The notes under the pieces are model-generated. The model saw nothing but the letters and a program-made list of their open reading frames with translations, was not told the DNA's origin and ran no database searches. Source: Ophioceras dolichostomum (lineage: Eukaryota; Ascomycota; Sordariomycetes; Magnaporthales; Ophioceraceae). From it: a stretch of DNA of 64,000 nucleotides. Position numbers and translations under genes: made by a program. Location of the stretch: contig PYST01000039.1 in the NCBI GenBank assembly GCA_003049485.1, positions 62,001 through 126,000 of the forward strand, given 5' to 3'. Shown here in pieces: positions 1 through 13,416 of the stretch. The number at the start of each line of letters is the position of its first letter. Within the stretch, counting starts at the first letter, position 1.

Positions 1-3000
1 CCATTTTCCGGTTTGCCCCTTATTGTCCGTACTTGCCTGCTTGTCTGCATTCCACTCTCACGGCTGGGGTTCTCCCTGAGACGGCGCGGCTCGGACTGGG
101 CGAGGATAGACGTGGGCGGGAACCTTCTTTTTCAGGACCACATGGGCGAATTGACACGCCAGCTTGCCGACTTCGGCCAGCCGAGAGACGGTTTGCCGTC
201 CACGCAAGAAGACACACAGCGTTCAATAAAAAGCTCCACAGCGGACGTGCTGATGGACAGGTATTTATACGAACTTCCGATTTTTTGAGGACCCTGCGAA
301 TAGAAAGTGATGCATTTGCAAAACATGGATGCTTTGCTTGAGCTGCCGCCAGAAGCAACCTCCGGTGCCGGCTCCCAGGGCCGAGACCTGGATGTTGTGG
401 GATTGGACGGCTGTGCAAGCGTGAGGGGTACGGACCCTGTCTGGCCGGGCAGTGTGGGGGTCACCCCTACGCCTCTCCTCTCCGCTCCTATCCTCTCTCG
501 CCTTTTCTCCGGGGACTCCAGTGATTGGGGAGGGGACCAGCCCCATATCGTTCTGGGGCAGTTTGTGATTGATGGATGAACTCTCTTTTGCCTCGCTCCG
601 TTTCAGTATTAGGAGAGATGAGAAGAGGAGCAACAGCATGGAAGAGCTGGATTCCAGAGCATTGGGCCAAAGTTGAGGCTTCCGAGATGGGACGCTTCGT
701 TCGGAAGTAAGGAGGCTAGCGTTCAGCTCCCAAGTTGTCGAACACCCTTGCCAGTGACGTAGGAAAGAAGCATATCATCGTCCTGAGCTCCATCACCGAC
801 TAAACGGCATACAACGTTGTAGGCTATCACGGCTATGCAGTTTGGGACTTTAGGGGCGTCCCATCATTCAACAGTAATAATTATTAGTGACGCGCCATGC
901 AAGCAGAGAGCGGTGCATGAAGGTTGTCGACGCCCGGAGCTACCTTTTCAGCGCCGACAGCCCCGCCTTTGGAGTGGCGTCCTGACTCACAGCGTCTGTT
1001 GGCCCGAGATAAGGGACAGAACAGCTTGAAAGCCAAAAAGCAATGCATGTGATTGGCCTCATGCAGCCTTTTCCAGTTGTCAATTCTTTTACAGCAACGT
1101 ATCCGGGAAGAGTGGAGGTCACGAGGGCTTTAGCTCGAAATGTGCCGACTCGTTGCACTCGTTGCACCCCAGCACAATATTAGGAGTCCACTGAAGCACT
1201 GAAAAAAGAAAACCGTGCATGCAAGCAGCGTGCAGTTTCGCCTCTGTGGGTGAATGCTACTTTCTTGCAGATAGTTTGTTCCACAGCATCTCTTAACCAT
1301 GCAGGCGATGGACAGTTGACCCCGGCGCACGACCAGAGAGGGGGAGGGGCTCCTCCAAGAGCTTGGTGTTTTTGTTGGTGGTGTTTTTGTCTCGAGTTCT
1401 CATGGGTGAGGGGTTTTTGGTTATGTTTTTGGTCGGCGTTGACAGGCGATGACGATGAACAGATTTTTTTGAGTGGGATGCCAACGTGGCAGGACAAACC
1501 ACAAACATTAACCTCCAGCTCTTCAACCCGATACCCAACGACCTGGATCCTCTCATCCGACGACCCGGCGCCTTCCTCGTTCAATCAAAGGCTTGAAACA
1601 ACCCGTATGTCGACCCGGTATACCAGTTCCGGAGCCGGACGAGCTGACCCCTCTTCATCGCTCCTCCAAGAACAATGACGCTCCAGGAGGGGCTGCAGGG
1701 ACTGGAGCGACCGGTATTTGGGGCGACATCGGACATGGGTTTTTCAAAAGCGCCGTCGTTGATTGGTCGCCTCTTCGTTTTTGCTTTCGCATGTTCTTCG
1801 CCCGGTCCTGGGATGGCACGGCCCTGGTAAACCTCGTCATGCGGGCAGAGAAGGCTGATCCCTGCTCAGACAGGGGGGCCCTGCCGTGCTCTGCAGCTCG
1901 GTGTGGGGTGCGTTCATTCAGCGCATTGCTGCTCGACATGTGTTGTCAGGCTGGCCACCAGTGAAGAACTAGCAGTCCACCAATCCTCCAATTTACCACC
2001 ACACCACAGGCAGGCTTGAAAAGCAAAAACTGTCCTGTTAGCCAACCCTTTTACACATCATCAGTCGCAGCACGGCTATCCCGGCCAGCTAGCCAGCCAC
2101 CTTATTGATGCGACCAAGCCTACCTGGCTTCGTCCCTGCTGCCTGCATGCACGAGGGAAAGGGAAAGCAACAACCAGAGGCTGACCGCGGTCTCTGGCCG
2201 CCCGCCGCCGTCGCCCGACCACGCACCAGAACCGGCGGCCACGACACAGGGAATAAACGCCATATGGGCACTAAGACGCAAGATCTCGCCTTGGCATCTA
2301 GCTTAGCCGGAAGTCAACAAGCCTAGTCTGCAGGAATAGTCCGTCCGCGGGAATATCTGCTTCCTTGGTTTGGATGAGCAGCCCTGCCTTCCACACCAAA
2401 GAAGACCTGGTTCCGGTCGTCATTGCCCTCCGTTCCCACGGAGGGGAATACGTAGTAGTCGAAAATGAAGCCGCCGTCGCCATTGGCTCTCCCCGATATG
2501 GATATGTCTCGGGAAAGACGAACCTGCCAACCGACTTCCTTTCCACCCGAGTCTGATCCCCAGCTTTCTTCATCTCTTAACCCCAGACATCGTTGTTGCT
2601 TCTTCCGTTGCCGCCCCGGGTCAGCAAAGGGGGCACCGAGCTGGTGGTGTTCAAGACCCAGCTGCGGTCACCCTTAAATCCGTATATACCGAGGGTGCGT
2701 GACGTCGTGTGTATCCCCGCCGGTCGATGTCGTGCCTCTGCTATGTACGACGGCGATGACGAAGATGTCCGCACGCCAGGAACGGACCGACCCCGAAACG
2801 ATGGCCTCTCTGTATTTGCCGGGCATTGAGAGTAGTCTGCCCACTAGCCCAGTCGGCCTTGCCCACATATCCTGCGCCGATATAACTTATAAGCCGTATG
2901 GTTGCGGAGAACGCCAGCCGAGAGAATGGGGTTTGCGACAGTCGAAGCGAACACCCCCCAAAATGTGTCCCGTGTCATCGGCTGATGAATTGTCTGATGG

Positions 3001-4720
3001 TTGTTTGCTGGTCGTGGGAAGCGACTCCCTGAAAAGTGGAAGCTTCAATAGGCTGATGGAGGGTGTCCCCACGGCACCAAATCTCCCCACCTTTGCCTTT
3101 CCCCACTAGCTGGATGAGCTTCACGTTTGACCGCTAGCTGCCACATGTCGCGCTGGTCGCTGATCGAAGGAGAAGGGTGACTGTGCACTGTGAGGAGAGC
3201 ACATTGGCACACTGCTATTGGGGCACCACCTGGGAACCACCTAGGAGTAGATTTTTTTTTGTGCTCTCTCGATTTTCCCCCCTGACCCCTGGTATGGTGG
3301 ACTCAGCCCAATTGCCATCCATCCGTTGACATTCACCCCCCTCCGAGTTGGTCGAATTTGCGTGTGAGCGAGACTTGGACCTTGACCTAGGTAGGCCGAT
3401 CGAAAAGTCTTGGCCACCTTCCCTACCCACGCTAGAATAAAACCCTCTCCCACCTCCCCCCTCCTCGTTGTTCGAAATTCTCTTTCCTTCTCTCTTCTCC
3501 CCCTCCACCATTGCTCTGCCTCCAGAATTTCTGACTCGGCTGCTAGTCCCGAATCGTTTCTGAACACAGACCGAGGCCCCTTCGTTGCAATATCTGCAAG
3601 CCGTCCGTTGAACGGAGGAAGATACACACTCTGCAAAACTGCGTACACATCCGCCTATTGGCATGTGAGTACATCCCTCCGCCCTGCCCTTCCCTTCCCT
3701 ACCTTCCTACCAACGTACCTACCTACCTACCTTACCTACCTACCTACTCTTCCCTGGTACCTTTCCCTACCTACAATGCCTCATGTACTCTCAACCTCCC
3801 TTACTCCCGAAAATTTGCCCATCAAGGGTGCCCGCCAAAGATTCGAGTGTAAGTGCACACGATGAAGCACAAGTGGACAGCAAGGCAAACGAACAGTCCC
3901 ACGACGTCATATTTCCACCGCCCAGGCGGAGACCAGCACCCCTGTCATCCTCTGGCTTCCGATTTCGAGCTTGAGACCCTGGGAACGCAGACAGAATCTC
4001 GTTGGTAAAAACGGCGAAAACGAGACGAGAGCATTGGAAGCCAGAGCCCAAGCGGGGAGGACAGACTGCGTGGCAAAATCCATCGGAATCCCGGTAGTCT
4101 TCCCGCCGTTCTGAGAGCCTCGGGGGAAAGGCTGGATGCCAAAACACCATGCCAAACCAGCCGGAAACTCTGACTGGGTGACTGTACCCCGCCTTCCTTC
4201 CACCTTTTCAGCGCTCTTTGCCCATACCCGTACGCCCTGGTTCAAGCGATACCTCCACTCTACTGTCATCCCGCTCTCCCTCGCAGCACCACAGCCGTCG
4301 CAGCTGCAGAGCTCCCAGCTGGATGCAACATCTGGGAGACGCTGCGCAGCGCTATCGCCCGAAACGAGAGCTTGCCTTTTATCGTCCTATCAGGACGCTA
4401 GATCAAAGCCGCATGCCGGGTGCATAAGTCGATCCTAATTGGCTGCGCTCATATCACATCCCACGCCGGACAGCTCCAGTGCTTTGGCGAGCTCGCTCAT
4501 CATTGGGGAGCTGTCCCATCGCGAGCTTGCCAGGCGCGGATCTGGACCTGATGGTGGACCAGGTGGTCTGCCGGGCGAGGGGGTCGAAGAAGAAGCTGCC
4601 CTCACTCAGTCCACCCCTTCTCTTGCCCATTCCCCTCTCTCTTCCTCTCGAAAAAAAGTGAAAAATAATTTGAAAAATAAAGAAATTCAAAAAAGGTCAA
4701 GAGGACAACGCAACAGCCGT
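1..4720. other. Gene-free stretch upstream of glt1
   Basis: I see no coding region here. The open frames are short, overlap on several strands and have no recognisable domain or coherent splice pattern. Landmarks are a CTAC-rich tract at about 3699-3750 and two consensus-like splice donors, GTGAGT near 3666 and GTAAGT near 3849. The donors could belong to an untranslated or noncoding transcript, but nothing confirms this. An A-rich patch lies at about 4650-4700. Confidence 0.5.
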
Positions 4721-4727
4721 TAAAGCG

Positions 4728-5580
4728 GCTATAAATGAGAGGCACCCCCTTATCACGCCGCGACTCGAACTTACACCACAAAGCTTCTCCCATTCCCTCC
4801 CGGTCACCATTCGCTCACACACTCCGCTTTCCCCCCACGTATTTGCCGGCCGGGATTCAACTAGGGTTAGAGCGCACTCGTCTGGTACGCTCGGCAAGTC
4901 GGTTTCTTGTCTTTGTGCAGAGGATAGGATCTTCGACCTGTGCTCTCTCACCACTTTCCAAATAGTTGATTTCCCCGTGGCATGGTGTGCGTCTCTCTGG
5001 TTGTGGGAAGCACTTCACCTGCCTGTCTACCTGCCTACCTAGCACGCTACTGCACTCTCACCACCTCAACAGCTAAACAGCTCAACCTTGTCACTGAACA
5101 CCTGCCCTCCCTAATTGGCTTTTGCGCTTGAATGCTTGAATCGCACTGCTTTTTAACCTTTCGGCTAGTCTACCTGTCACCCCCGCTTTCCACGTCTTTC
5201 CTCTCCTCCTTGACCTCTTGCGGTTGCCCTTAGAGTTTTCGACTCCTTCTCCCAGCTTCCTTGGTCCATCCCATCACCGTTGCGACGAGCATTGACGAGT
5301 ATTGACCATTCTTCACTCTCCCCGCAATCCAGCCCACCCACCAAGTTTTTCACCAACCACGCCACCACAAGCCGGGCAGCTAGCTCTCCGCGCTGCCTCG
5401 GCGATCCTGTTTCTTCAGCAGTCCTCGCTCTTTGCGACTCCACCTAGCGACCTCTCGCTCTCTCGCTCTCTCGCTCTCTCCCGCTCTCTCGGATCTCTAG
5501 ACATTGCTCGTCTTCCGTGACTCCCGCCCTGTCCGCCGCCGTCCCTAACCCCTTGACCCGCCTGCGCAACGTCGCCTAGC
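4728..5580 (+). promoter_or_regulatory. Probable glt1 promoter and leader
   Basis: A TATAAAT box lies at about 4730, followed by pyrimidine-rich DNA as in strong fungal promoters. A CTCTCG-type repeat at about 5451-5491 ends 90 bases before the glt1 ATG. If transcription starts near the TATA box, the leader is about 800 nt and contains upstream ATGs, one of which opens a 49-codon frame at 4982-5131. The transcription start is inferred; a downstream start in the CT-rich stretch is equally possible. Confidence 0.35.
5451..5491. repeat. CTCTCG/CT-rich microsatellite in glt1 leader
   Basis: Imperfect repeats of CTCTCG and CT run for about 40 bases just before the glt1 start. Such polypyrimidine tracts are common at fungal transcription starts. 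Confidence 0.8.
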
Positions 5581-8500
5581 ATGGGCCTGAACGAGGACTT
5601 CGACGATCGAAAGACACACCTTGAGGCCGAGTCCGCAGAATACCATCCGTATGAGTACCAGACGGATAACAATGCCTCTTGGGCGGGTGCCCTACCGGTG
5701 AAGCAGTACGTTCCAGCCACCAACCCTCGCCCAAGCGCCCCTTCTCCTCTTAGAATGCGAACCGATGTAGCAGCTTTAAATATGCAGTTCGCTAATCCTC
5801 TTTATTCTGGACAGAGGTCTCTACGACCCTAGCCTTGAGAAGGATGCGTGCGGTGTCGGCTTTGCTTGGTAAGTTTACTACTCGAGACAGACAGCCTCCT
5901 AAGTCCCCGAGGCCTAGAACCTAGAACTCCTCATCCAGCGAGAGCGAGACGCTGACAAGTGGATACTACAGCAACATCAAGGGCAAAGCAAGCCACAAGA
6001 TTGTTAGCGATGGTATGTTCCGTCTACGGACAAGTTGCCCTGGATCATCTGTCCTTCGGCAACGATAGGCATATGTGAGCCCAAGCCCCATTACAAGCCG
6101 GGGTATCGTATTGACGCTCTTTTCACCCTTGCTTCTCCAGCGCGCAATCTCCTTTGCAACATGACCCACCGTGGTGCGGTGGGTTCTGATGCTCGAGATG
6201 GCGACGGTGCCGGTGTCATGACCTCGATCCCTCACAAGTTCTTCATCAAGAACTTTGAGCGCGAGGTGGACATCAAGCTACCTCCCCCCGGCCAGTACGC
6301 CGTGGGAAACCTGTTCTTTAAACCTGATCAGGAGACTCTGCAGGAGTCCAAGCGGCAGTTGGAAGACATTGCCGAGTCACTTGGCCTCCGGGTCTTGGGA
6401 TGGCGAGAGCCTCCCGTGGACTCGACCCTGCTTGGACCTGCTGCCGCCTCGCGAGAGCCCATCATCTTGCAGCCCTTCGTTGTGCTCACGTCTATGTACG
6501 GCTTGGGAGTCGTGCCCGAGACCACCGACCCGGAGAAGTTCGATGAGAGGCACTTTGAACGGCAGCTGTATGTGCTGCGGAAGCGCGCCACGCACACCAT
6601 TGGTCTCCACAACTGGTTCTACCTGTGCTCCTTGTCGAACAAGAACATTGTTTACAAGGGCCAACTTGCTCCGGTCCAGGTCTATCAGTATTATCATGAT
6701 CTAGTTAACGCCGATTATGAGGCGCACTTTGCCTTGGTTCACTCGCGGTTCTCCACGAACACGTTCCCGTCTTGGGACCGCGCCCAGCCGCTTCGGTGGG
6801 CTGCCCACAACGGTAAGTGCTTTGTCCAAAGCTCCAGCGGAATGGGGGAGAAAAAAAAGTTTCAAGCAGAAGCCCCAAGCAGGGGCAGGGGCTGCTGCTT
6901 CCCCGTGTCCTCGCTCTATTCTCTTCTCCAAACAAAACCTCTCACTGCCGTTGGATCCCGGACCTAATGTGGCTTGCTCTTTTTTCTCTTGCGCGCAGGT
7001 GAAATCAACACCCTTCGTGGAAACAAAAACTGGATGCGCGCCCGGGAGGGTGTGATGCAGTCCAACGTGTTCGGAGAGGAGCTCGAGCTGCTGTATCCCA
7101 TCGTCGAGGACGGCGGCTCCGACTCTGCCGCGTTCGACAACGTACTGGAGCTTCTGACCATCAACGGCGTGCTCTCCCTGCCCGAGGCGGTGATGCTCAT
7201 GGTGCCCGAGGCATGGCAGGGGAACACACACATGGACCCCAAGAAGGCTGCGTTCTACGAGTGGGCCGCGTGCCAGATGGAGCCTTGGGATGGCCCGGCT
7301 CTGTTCACCTTCGCCGACGGACGCTACTGCGGTGCTAACCTGGACCGCAACGGCCTGCGACCCTGCCGCTTCTACGTCTTGGACGACGACCGCATCATCT
7401 GCGCGTCCGAGGTTGGCACTATTCCCGTGGACCCGGAGCGTGTGATCCAGAAGGGGCGTCTCCAGCCCGGTCGTATGCTCCTGGTCGACACGCTCGCTGG
7501 CCGCATTATCGACGACAGCGAGCTGAAGGCCAAGGTCGCGAACCGCCAGGATTTCCGTGCCTGGCTCGATGAGGAGCTGCTTTCCATGCCCAGCGTCCTG
7601 GACACGCTCTCACAGGACAGATCGCTGGAGCTGGCGGCCAAGCCGAATGACCTCTCGATCCAGAACGACCCGCTTCTGCATGCCTTTGGTTACACCTTCG
7701 AGCAGGTCAGCCTGCTGCTGGCGCCGATGGCGTCGGATGAGAAGGAGGCATTGGGATCCATGGGCAATGACGCCCCGTTGGCCTGTCTTGCCCAGGCGCC
7801 GCGACTGCTGTACGAGTACTTCCGCCAGCTGTTCGCCCAGGTCACCAACCCGCCCATCGACCCCATCCGCGAGTCGATCGTCATGTCCCTGGAGTGCTAC
7901 GTGGGACCGCAGGGCAACCTGCTTGAGATGGACCCGTCTCAGTGCGGCCGCCTCCTCCTGCCCAGCCCGATCCTCTCCATCCCTGAGTTCAACGCCCTCA
8001 AGAACCTGGCCATGGTCCGCCCAGAGTGGACGGTCAAGACCATCGACCTCACATTCCCCAAGTCTGAGGGCGTGGACGGCTACCTCCGGCATCTGGACTA
8101 CATCTGCAACGAGACCACGGCGGCCATCGAGAACCGCGACCGCGTGATCGTGCTGTCGGACCGCAAGACCTCGGTCGACCGCGTGGCCGTGTCGGCCCTG
8201 CTGGCGTCGGGCATGGTCCACCACCACCTGGTCAGCAACAAGTGGCGCGCCATGGCGGCCATCGTGGTCGAGACGGCCGAGGCGCGCGAGGTGCACCACA
8301 TGTGCGTGCTGCTGGGCTACGGCGCCGACGCCATTAACCCCTACCTCGCCATGGAGTGCATCCTCAAGCTCAACCGCGAGAAGCTCATCAAGAAGAAGCT
8401 GAGCGACGAGGCGCTGATCCACAACTACAAGCACTCGTGCGACGGCGGCATCCTCAAGGTCATGAGCAAGATGGGCATCTCGACCCTGGCCAGCTACAAG

Positions 8501-11500
8501 GGCGCGCAGATCTTCGAGGCCCTGGGCGTCGACGACAGCGTGGTCGACCGCTGCTTCAGGGGCACGGCCTCCCGCATCAGGGGCGTGACCTTCGAGATCA
8601 TCGCCGAGGACGCCTTCCGCTTCCACGAGCGCGGCTTCCCGTCCCGCTACACGGTCAGCGTCCCCGGCCTGCCGGAGTCCGGCGAGTACCACTGGCGCGA
8701 CGGCGGCGAGGCGCACGTCAACGACCCGGCCTCGATCGCCAACATCCAGGACGCGGTGCGCTCCAAGAACGACAAGTCGTACGAGGCGTACGCGCGGTCC
8801 GAGTACGAGCAGATCAAGGCCTGCACGCTGCGGGGGCTGCTCGACTTCAAGTTCGACGAGTGCACGCCCGTGCCCATCGACCAGGTCGAGCCGTGGACCG
8901 AGATCGTGCGCCGCTTCTGCACGGGCGCCATGTCGTACGGCTCCATCTCCATGGAGTCGCACTCGACCCTCGCCGTGGCCATGAACCGCCTGGGAGGCAA
9001 GTCCAACACGGGGGAAGGGGGCGAGGACCCGGAGCGCTCCCAGCGCATGGAGAACGGCGACACCATGCGGTCCGCCATCAAGCAGGTCGCCAGCGGCCGC
9101 TTCGGCGTCACGTCCGCCTACCTGGCCGACTCGGACGAGCTGCAGATCAAGATGGCACAGGGCGCCAAGCCTGGCGAGGGCGGCGAGCTTCCAGGGCACA
9201 AGGTGTCCAAGTCCATCGCGCGCACGCGGCACTCCACACCCGGCGTGGGCCTGATCTCGCCCCCTCCCCACCACGACATCTACTCCATCGAGGACCTCAA
9301 GCAGCTGATCTACGACCTGAAGTGCTCCAGCCCGCGCTCGCGTGTCTCGGTCAAGCTGGTCTCGGAGACGGGCGTGGGCATCGTGGCCTCGGGCGTGGCC
9401 AAGGCGAAAGCCGACCACATCCTCATCTCGGGCCACGACGGGGGCACGGGCGCCTCGAGGTGGACGGGCATCAAGTACGCGGGCCTGCCGTGGGAGCTGG
9501 GGCTCGCGGAGACGCACCAGACGCTGGTGCTGAACGACCTGCGCGGCCGCGTGGTGGTGCAGACGGACGGCCAGCTGAGGACCGGCAGGGACGTGGCTGT
9601 GGCCTGCCTGCTGGGCGCGGAGGAGTGGGGGTTCGCTACGACGCCTCTGATCGCCATGGGGTGCATCATGATGCGAAAGTGTCACCGGTTTGCCCGCCTA
9701 TTCCCTTTATCCGCTTTGTTTCATCGTTTGGGAGCTTTTCGCTAACTTTTGGTGGTGTTGTGATGCTGTAGTATGTCGAGCCTCGCGATTTTTGACCCCT
9801 TTTCTCAGCCTTGCCCCTGACCCATTTTTTATCCACCTTCCCCTCTATCGTTCCTTCCCATCTCTTCCAGCGTCCTTTCATTTCTTTCGTACCTTCCCGT
9901 CTCCTGTACTGTTCATTCCCCTCGTATCTCTTCCACTCTACCAATCCCTCTGATCTGCCCTCCTATCTACCGTACCCTCCTTTCCACACCTGTAACACCA
10001 ACCATCCCGTCCCTTCTACTCTCCTGTACTATCACTTTAGCACAAAGGGCGAAAGATTCTGTCCGGCCATGGACGAAAGACTCTGTCTGGTATGGACGAA
10101 AGACTCTGTCCGGTATGGACAAAGGGTTCTGTCCGGCCATGGACAGCAGATTCTGTCCGTCCGTGGACAACAGACAGATTCTGTCCGGCTATAGACGGAA
10201 GATCGTGTCTGGCCACTTGATCTTTCTGGGAGCTCGTCAACCTCATCTATGCCGTACCCGCCTATCTTCGCTACCCTACTCTCCACTCTACTGTCCCCTC
10301 CCTCTTCTCCTACCCTCCACTACCATATTCCGTCCCTTCCTATTCTGGCTACCGTGTCGTTTGTTGCAATAACCTCAATACTAACTTCCAAACCTCTTGC
10401 TTAACAGTGAACACCTGCCCTGTTGGTATCGCCACTCAGGATCCCGAGCTGAGGAAGAAGTTCAAGGGAACACCCGAACATGTTATCAACTTCTTCTATT
10501 ACATTGCCAACGAGCTCCGAGCCATCATGGCCAAGCTTGGATTCCGCACCATCAACGAGATGGTGGGACATGCTGAAGTTCTCCGTATCAGGGACGACCT
10601 TCGCACCAGCAAGACGGAGAACATCGACCTATCTCTAATCCTAACACCCGCTCACAAGTTGCGCCCTGGCGTGGCGACCTTCAACGTCCGCAAACAAGAC
10701 CACCGACTCTACGTCCGCCTGGACAACAAGCTCATCTCGGAGGCGGAGCTAACCCTGGACAAGGGTCTGCCGTCCCGCATTGAGTGCGATGTTGTTAATA
10801 CGGACAGAGCCATGGGGACATCGCTGTCGTACCATATCTCTAAGAAGCACGGCGAGACTGGCCTGCCTCTGGACACTGTGCACGTCAACATCAAGGGCTC
10901 TGCCGGCCAGTCGTTCGGTGCCTTCCTGGCCCCTGGCGTTACGTTGGAGCTGGAAGGAGACTCCAACGACTACGTCGGAAAGGGTCTGTCGGGCGGCCGA
11001 CTCATCATTTATCCCCCGCGCACGGCTGTGTTCAAGGCCGAGGAGAACATTTTGATTGGCAACGTATGCCTGTACGGCGCTACCAGCGGCACCTGCTTCT
11101 TCCGTGGTGTGGCTGCTGAGCGCTTTGCTGTGCGCAACTCCGGTGCCACCGCCGTCGTTGAGGGCATCGGCGACCACGGCTGCGAGTACATGACTGGTGG
11201 CCGCGTCGTCATCCTCGGCAACACCGGCCGCAACTTCGCGGCAGGTATGTCCGGCGGTATCGCCTACGTGCTCGACATCCACCACGACTTCCTCTCTAAG
11301 CTCAACATGGAGATGGTCGAGGCCTCCGGACTCGAGGACCCCGAGGAGATCGCCTACGTGCGCGGCCTCATCGAGGACCACCACCACTACACGGGCTCGG
11401 AGCTCGCGGCCCGCATCTTGGTGGACTTCAACCGCGCCCTCCCCCGCTTCGTCAAGGTGCTGCCGGTCGACTACAAGCGCGTGCTCCAGGAGGAGGCCGC

Positions 11501-13416
11501 CAAGGCGGCCGAGGCCCGCCGCGCCGAGTACAGCCTGCCCGTGATCTCGGGCGTGCAGGCGAAGAAGGGCGGCGAGGAGAAGAAGTCGGCCGGCAAGCTG
11601 ATGGACATCGAGGAGTCCTTCGGCGACGCGGCGGCCGACAAGAAGAAGGCGCTGGTGCTGGACAAGACGAAGGGCTTCATGAAGTACCAGCGCCGGAACG
11701 AGAAGTACCGCAACGCGAAGAGCCGCACCAAGGACTGGGCTGAGCTGTCGACGAGGCTGGACGAGGACGAGCTCAAGTACCAGACGGCTCGGTGCATGGA
11801 CTGTGGCGTGCCGTTCTGCCAGTCGGACACAGGCTGTCCCATCTCCAACATCATTCCCAAATGGAATGAGCTGGTCTTCCAGGTGAGTGTGGATTCCGAC
11901 TTCTATTAGCACACATCCTATCCCGTCCTTTCCTCCCTCCTGTACCCTCCTCGCCTCCCTCCTTTCCTCAGGCACCGTCCGCTGTCAATATGTACTAACG
12001 CCTTTCGTAATATCTAGAACCAATGGCGCGACGCTCTCAACCGATTGCTAATGACTAATAATTTCCCCGAGTTCACCGGCCGTGTATGCCCGGCTCCCTG
12101 CGAGGGTGCCTGTGTCCTGGGCATCAACGAGGATCCTGTCGGCATCAAGTCGATTGAGTGCGCCATCATTGACCGAGGCTTCGAGAAGGGCTGGATGGTG
12201 CCTCAGCCACCGAAGGTTCGCTCCGGCAAGACCGTCGCTATCATCGGCTCCGGTCCCGCCGGTCTGGCTGCCGCCGACCAGCTAAACAAGGGCGGCCACC
12301 TGGTCACCGTGTACGAGCGCGCCGACCGCCTCGGCGGCCTGCTCATGTACGGCATCCCCAACATGAAGTTGGACAAGCGCATCGTCAAGCGCCGCACCGA
12401 CTTCATGGCCTCCGAAGGCGTGCAGTTCCGCACGGGCGTCGCCGTCGGCGACGAGGGCTCCGATGTCACGCTCATGTCGCTCAAGGCCTCGCACGACGCC
12501 GTCATCATCGCCACGGGCGCCACGGTGGCCCGCGACCTGCCCATCAAGGGCCGCAGCCTCGAGGGCATCCACTACGCCATGGAGTTCCTGCACAAGAACA
12601 CCAAGTCGCTACTCGACTCCGAGCTGGCCGACGGCGCGTACCTGTCGGCCAAGGACAAGAACGTGGTGGTCATCGGCGGCGGCGACACGGGCAACGACTG
12701 CGTCGGCACGTCGGTCCGCCACGGCGCTAAGTCGGTCATCAACTTCGAGCTGCTGCCCCAGCCGCCGCCCGAGAGGGCCAGCGACAACCCCTGGCCGCAG
12801 TGGCCGCGCATCTACCGCGTCGACTACGGCCACACGGAGGTGCGGCAGCACATGGGCAAGGACCCGCGCGAGTACTGCATCATGTCCGAGGAGTTCGTCG
12901 ACGACGGCTCCGGAAAGGTGAAAGGGATCAACACCGTCCGCGTCGAGTGGACCAAGTCCGCCTCCGGAGGGTGGGACATGAAGAAGGTCGACGGCACGCA
13001 GGAGTTCTTCCCCGCCGACCTGGTCCTGCTGTCCATGGGCTTCCTCGGCCCCGAGGCGCGCGTGCTGGGCGACGAGATCGAGAAGGACCCGCGCAAGAAC
13101 GTCAAGACACCTCCTGGGAAGTACTGCACTAACGTCGAGGGCGTGTTTGCTGCGGGAGACTGCCGTCGTGGCCAGTCTCTGATTGTCTGGTAAGCTCTTT
13201 TCTCTCCCCCCTTTGTCTTTCCCTTATCCGGGTAATATTCAGCTAACATATGGTTTTCTTCCTTCCTCCTCCTCCAGGGGCATCAACGAGGGTAGACAGG
13301 CCGCCCGCGAGGTCGACCTTTACCTGATGAAGTGCACCAGCCTGCCCGTCACCGGCGGCATCGTCAAGCGCACCGCCCAAGAAATCTTCAGCACTGCCAC
13401 AACGGTTGCTGCTTGA
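5581..13416 (+). CDS. glt1: Glutamate synthase, NADH-type (GOGAT)
   Basis: This enzyme makes two glutamates from glutamine and 2-oxoglutarate using NADH, and works with glutamine synthetase in ammonium assimilation. Eight exons give an unbroken 2121-residue frame, the usual fungal size: 5581-5705, 5815-5868, 5972-6012, 6141-6812, 6999-9686, 10408-11882, 12018-13189, 13278-13416. Cys54, in the CGVGF context, should become the N-terminal nucleophile after removal of a 53-residue propeptide. The glutaminase domain is followed by the FMN synthase domain with 3Fe-4S cysteines at 1186, 1192 and 1197, then the GAQSFGAF-type alpha domain. The beta-subunit-like part has a 4Fe-4S cysteine cluster near 1656-1677 and two nucleotide-binding motifs, GSGPAG near 1762 and GGGDTG near 1905. 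Intron 5 (9687-10407) has no GT donor at the in-frame junction: exon 5 must end CACC before GG. The other introns are canonical. Function is certain; only that junction is open. Confidence 0.97.
10050..10214. repeat. Minisatellite inside glt1 intron 5
   Basis: About seven degenerate tandem units of 21-28 bases are seen, each built around GATTCTGTCCGGCCATGGAC or a close variant. Most units contain a GTCC...GGAC inverted repeat, so single strands could form small hairpins. The tract lies in the middle of a 721-nt intron, while the other introns of the gene are 88-186 nt. Confidence 0.85.

Noticed and set aside
4862..4870. TAGGGTTAG telomere-like motif
   Set aside because: Only one and a half repeats; expected by chance in a sequence of this length.
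4855..4910. tRNA-like fragment (minus strand) with GATTCAAC and GCTCGG segments
   Set aside because: The T-loop lacks the conserved box, and I could not pair the stems. At best a decayed copy.
4982..5131. 49-codon upstream ORF before glt1
   Set aside because: The transcript start is unknown and the peptide has no feature, so I mention it only in the leader entry.
7610..9685. 691-codon open frame antisense to glt1
   Set aside because: Shadow of the GC-rich third positions of glt1; its protein is Arg/His/Val/Asp-rich low complexity and covers a certain gene.
8356..9771. 471-codon frame in another reading frame of glt1
   Set aside because: Same GC-driven effect; Arg/Gly/Pro-rich without any domain.
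10749..11975. 408-codon frame antisense to glt1
   Set aside because: Shadow of exon 6; no family feature.
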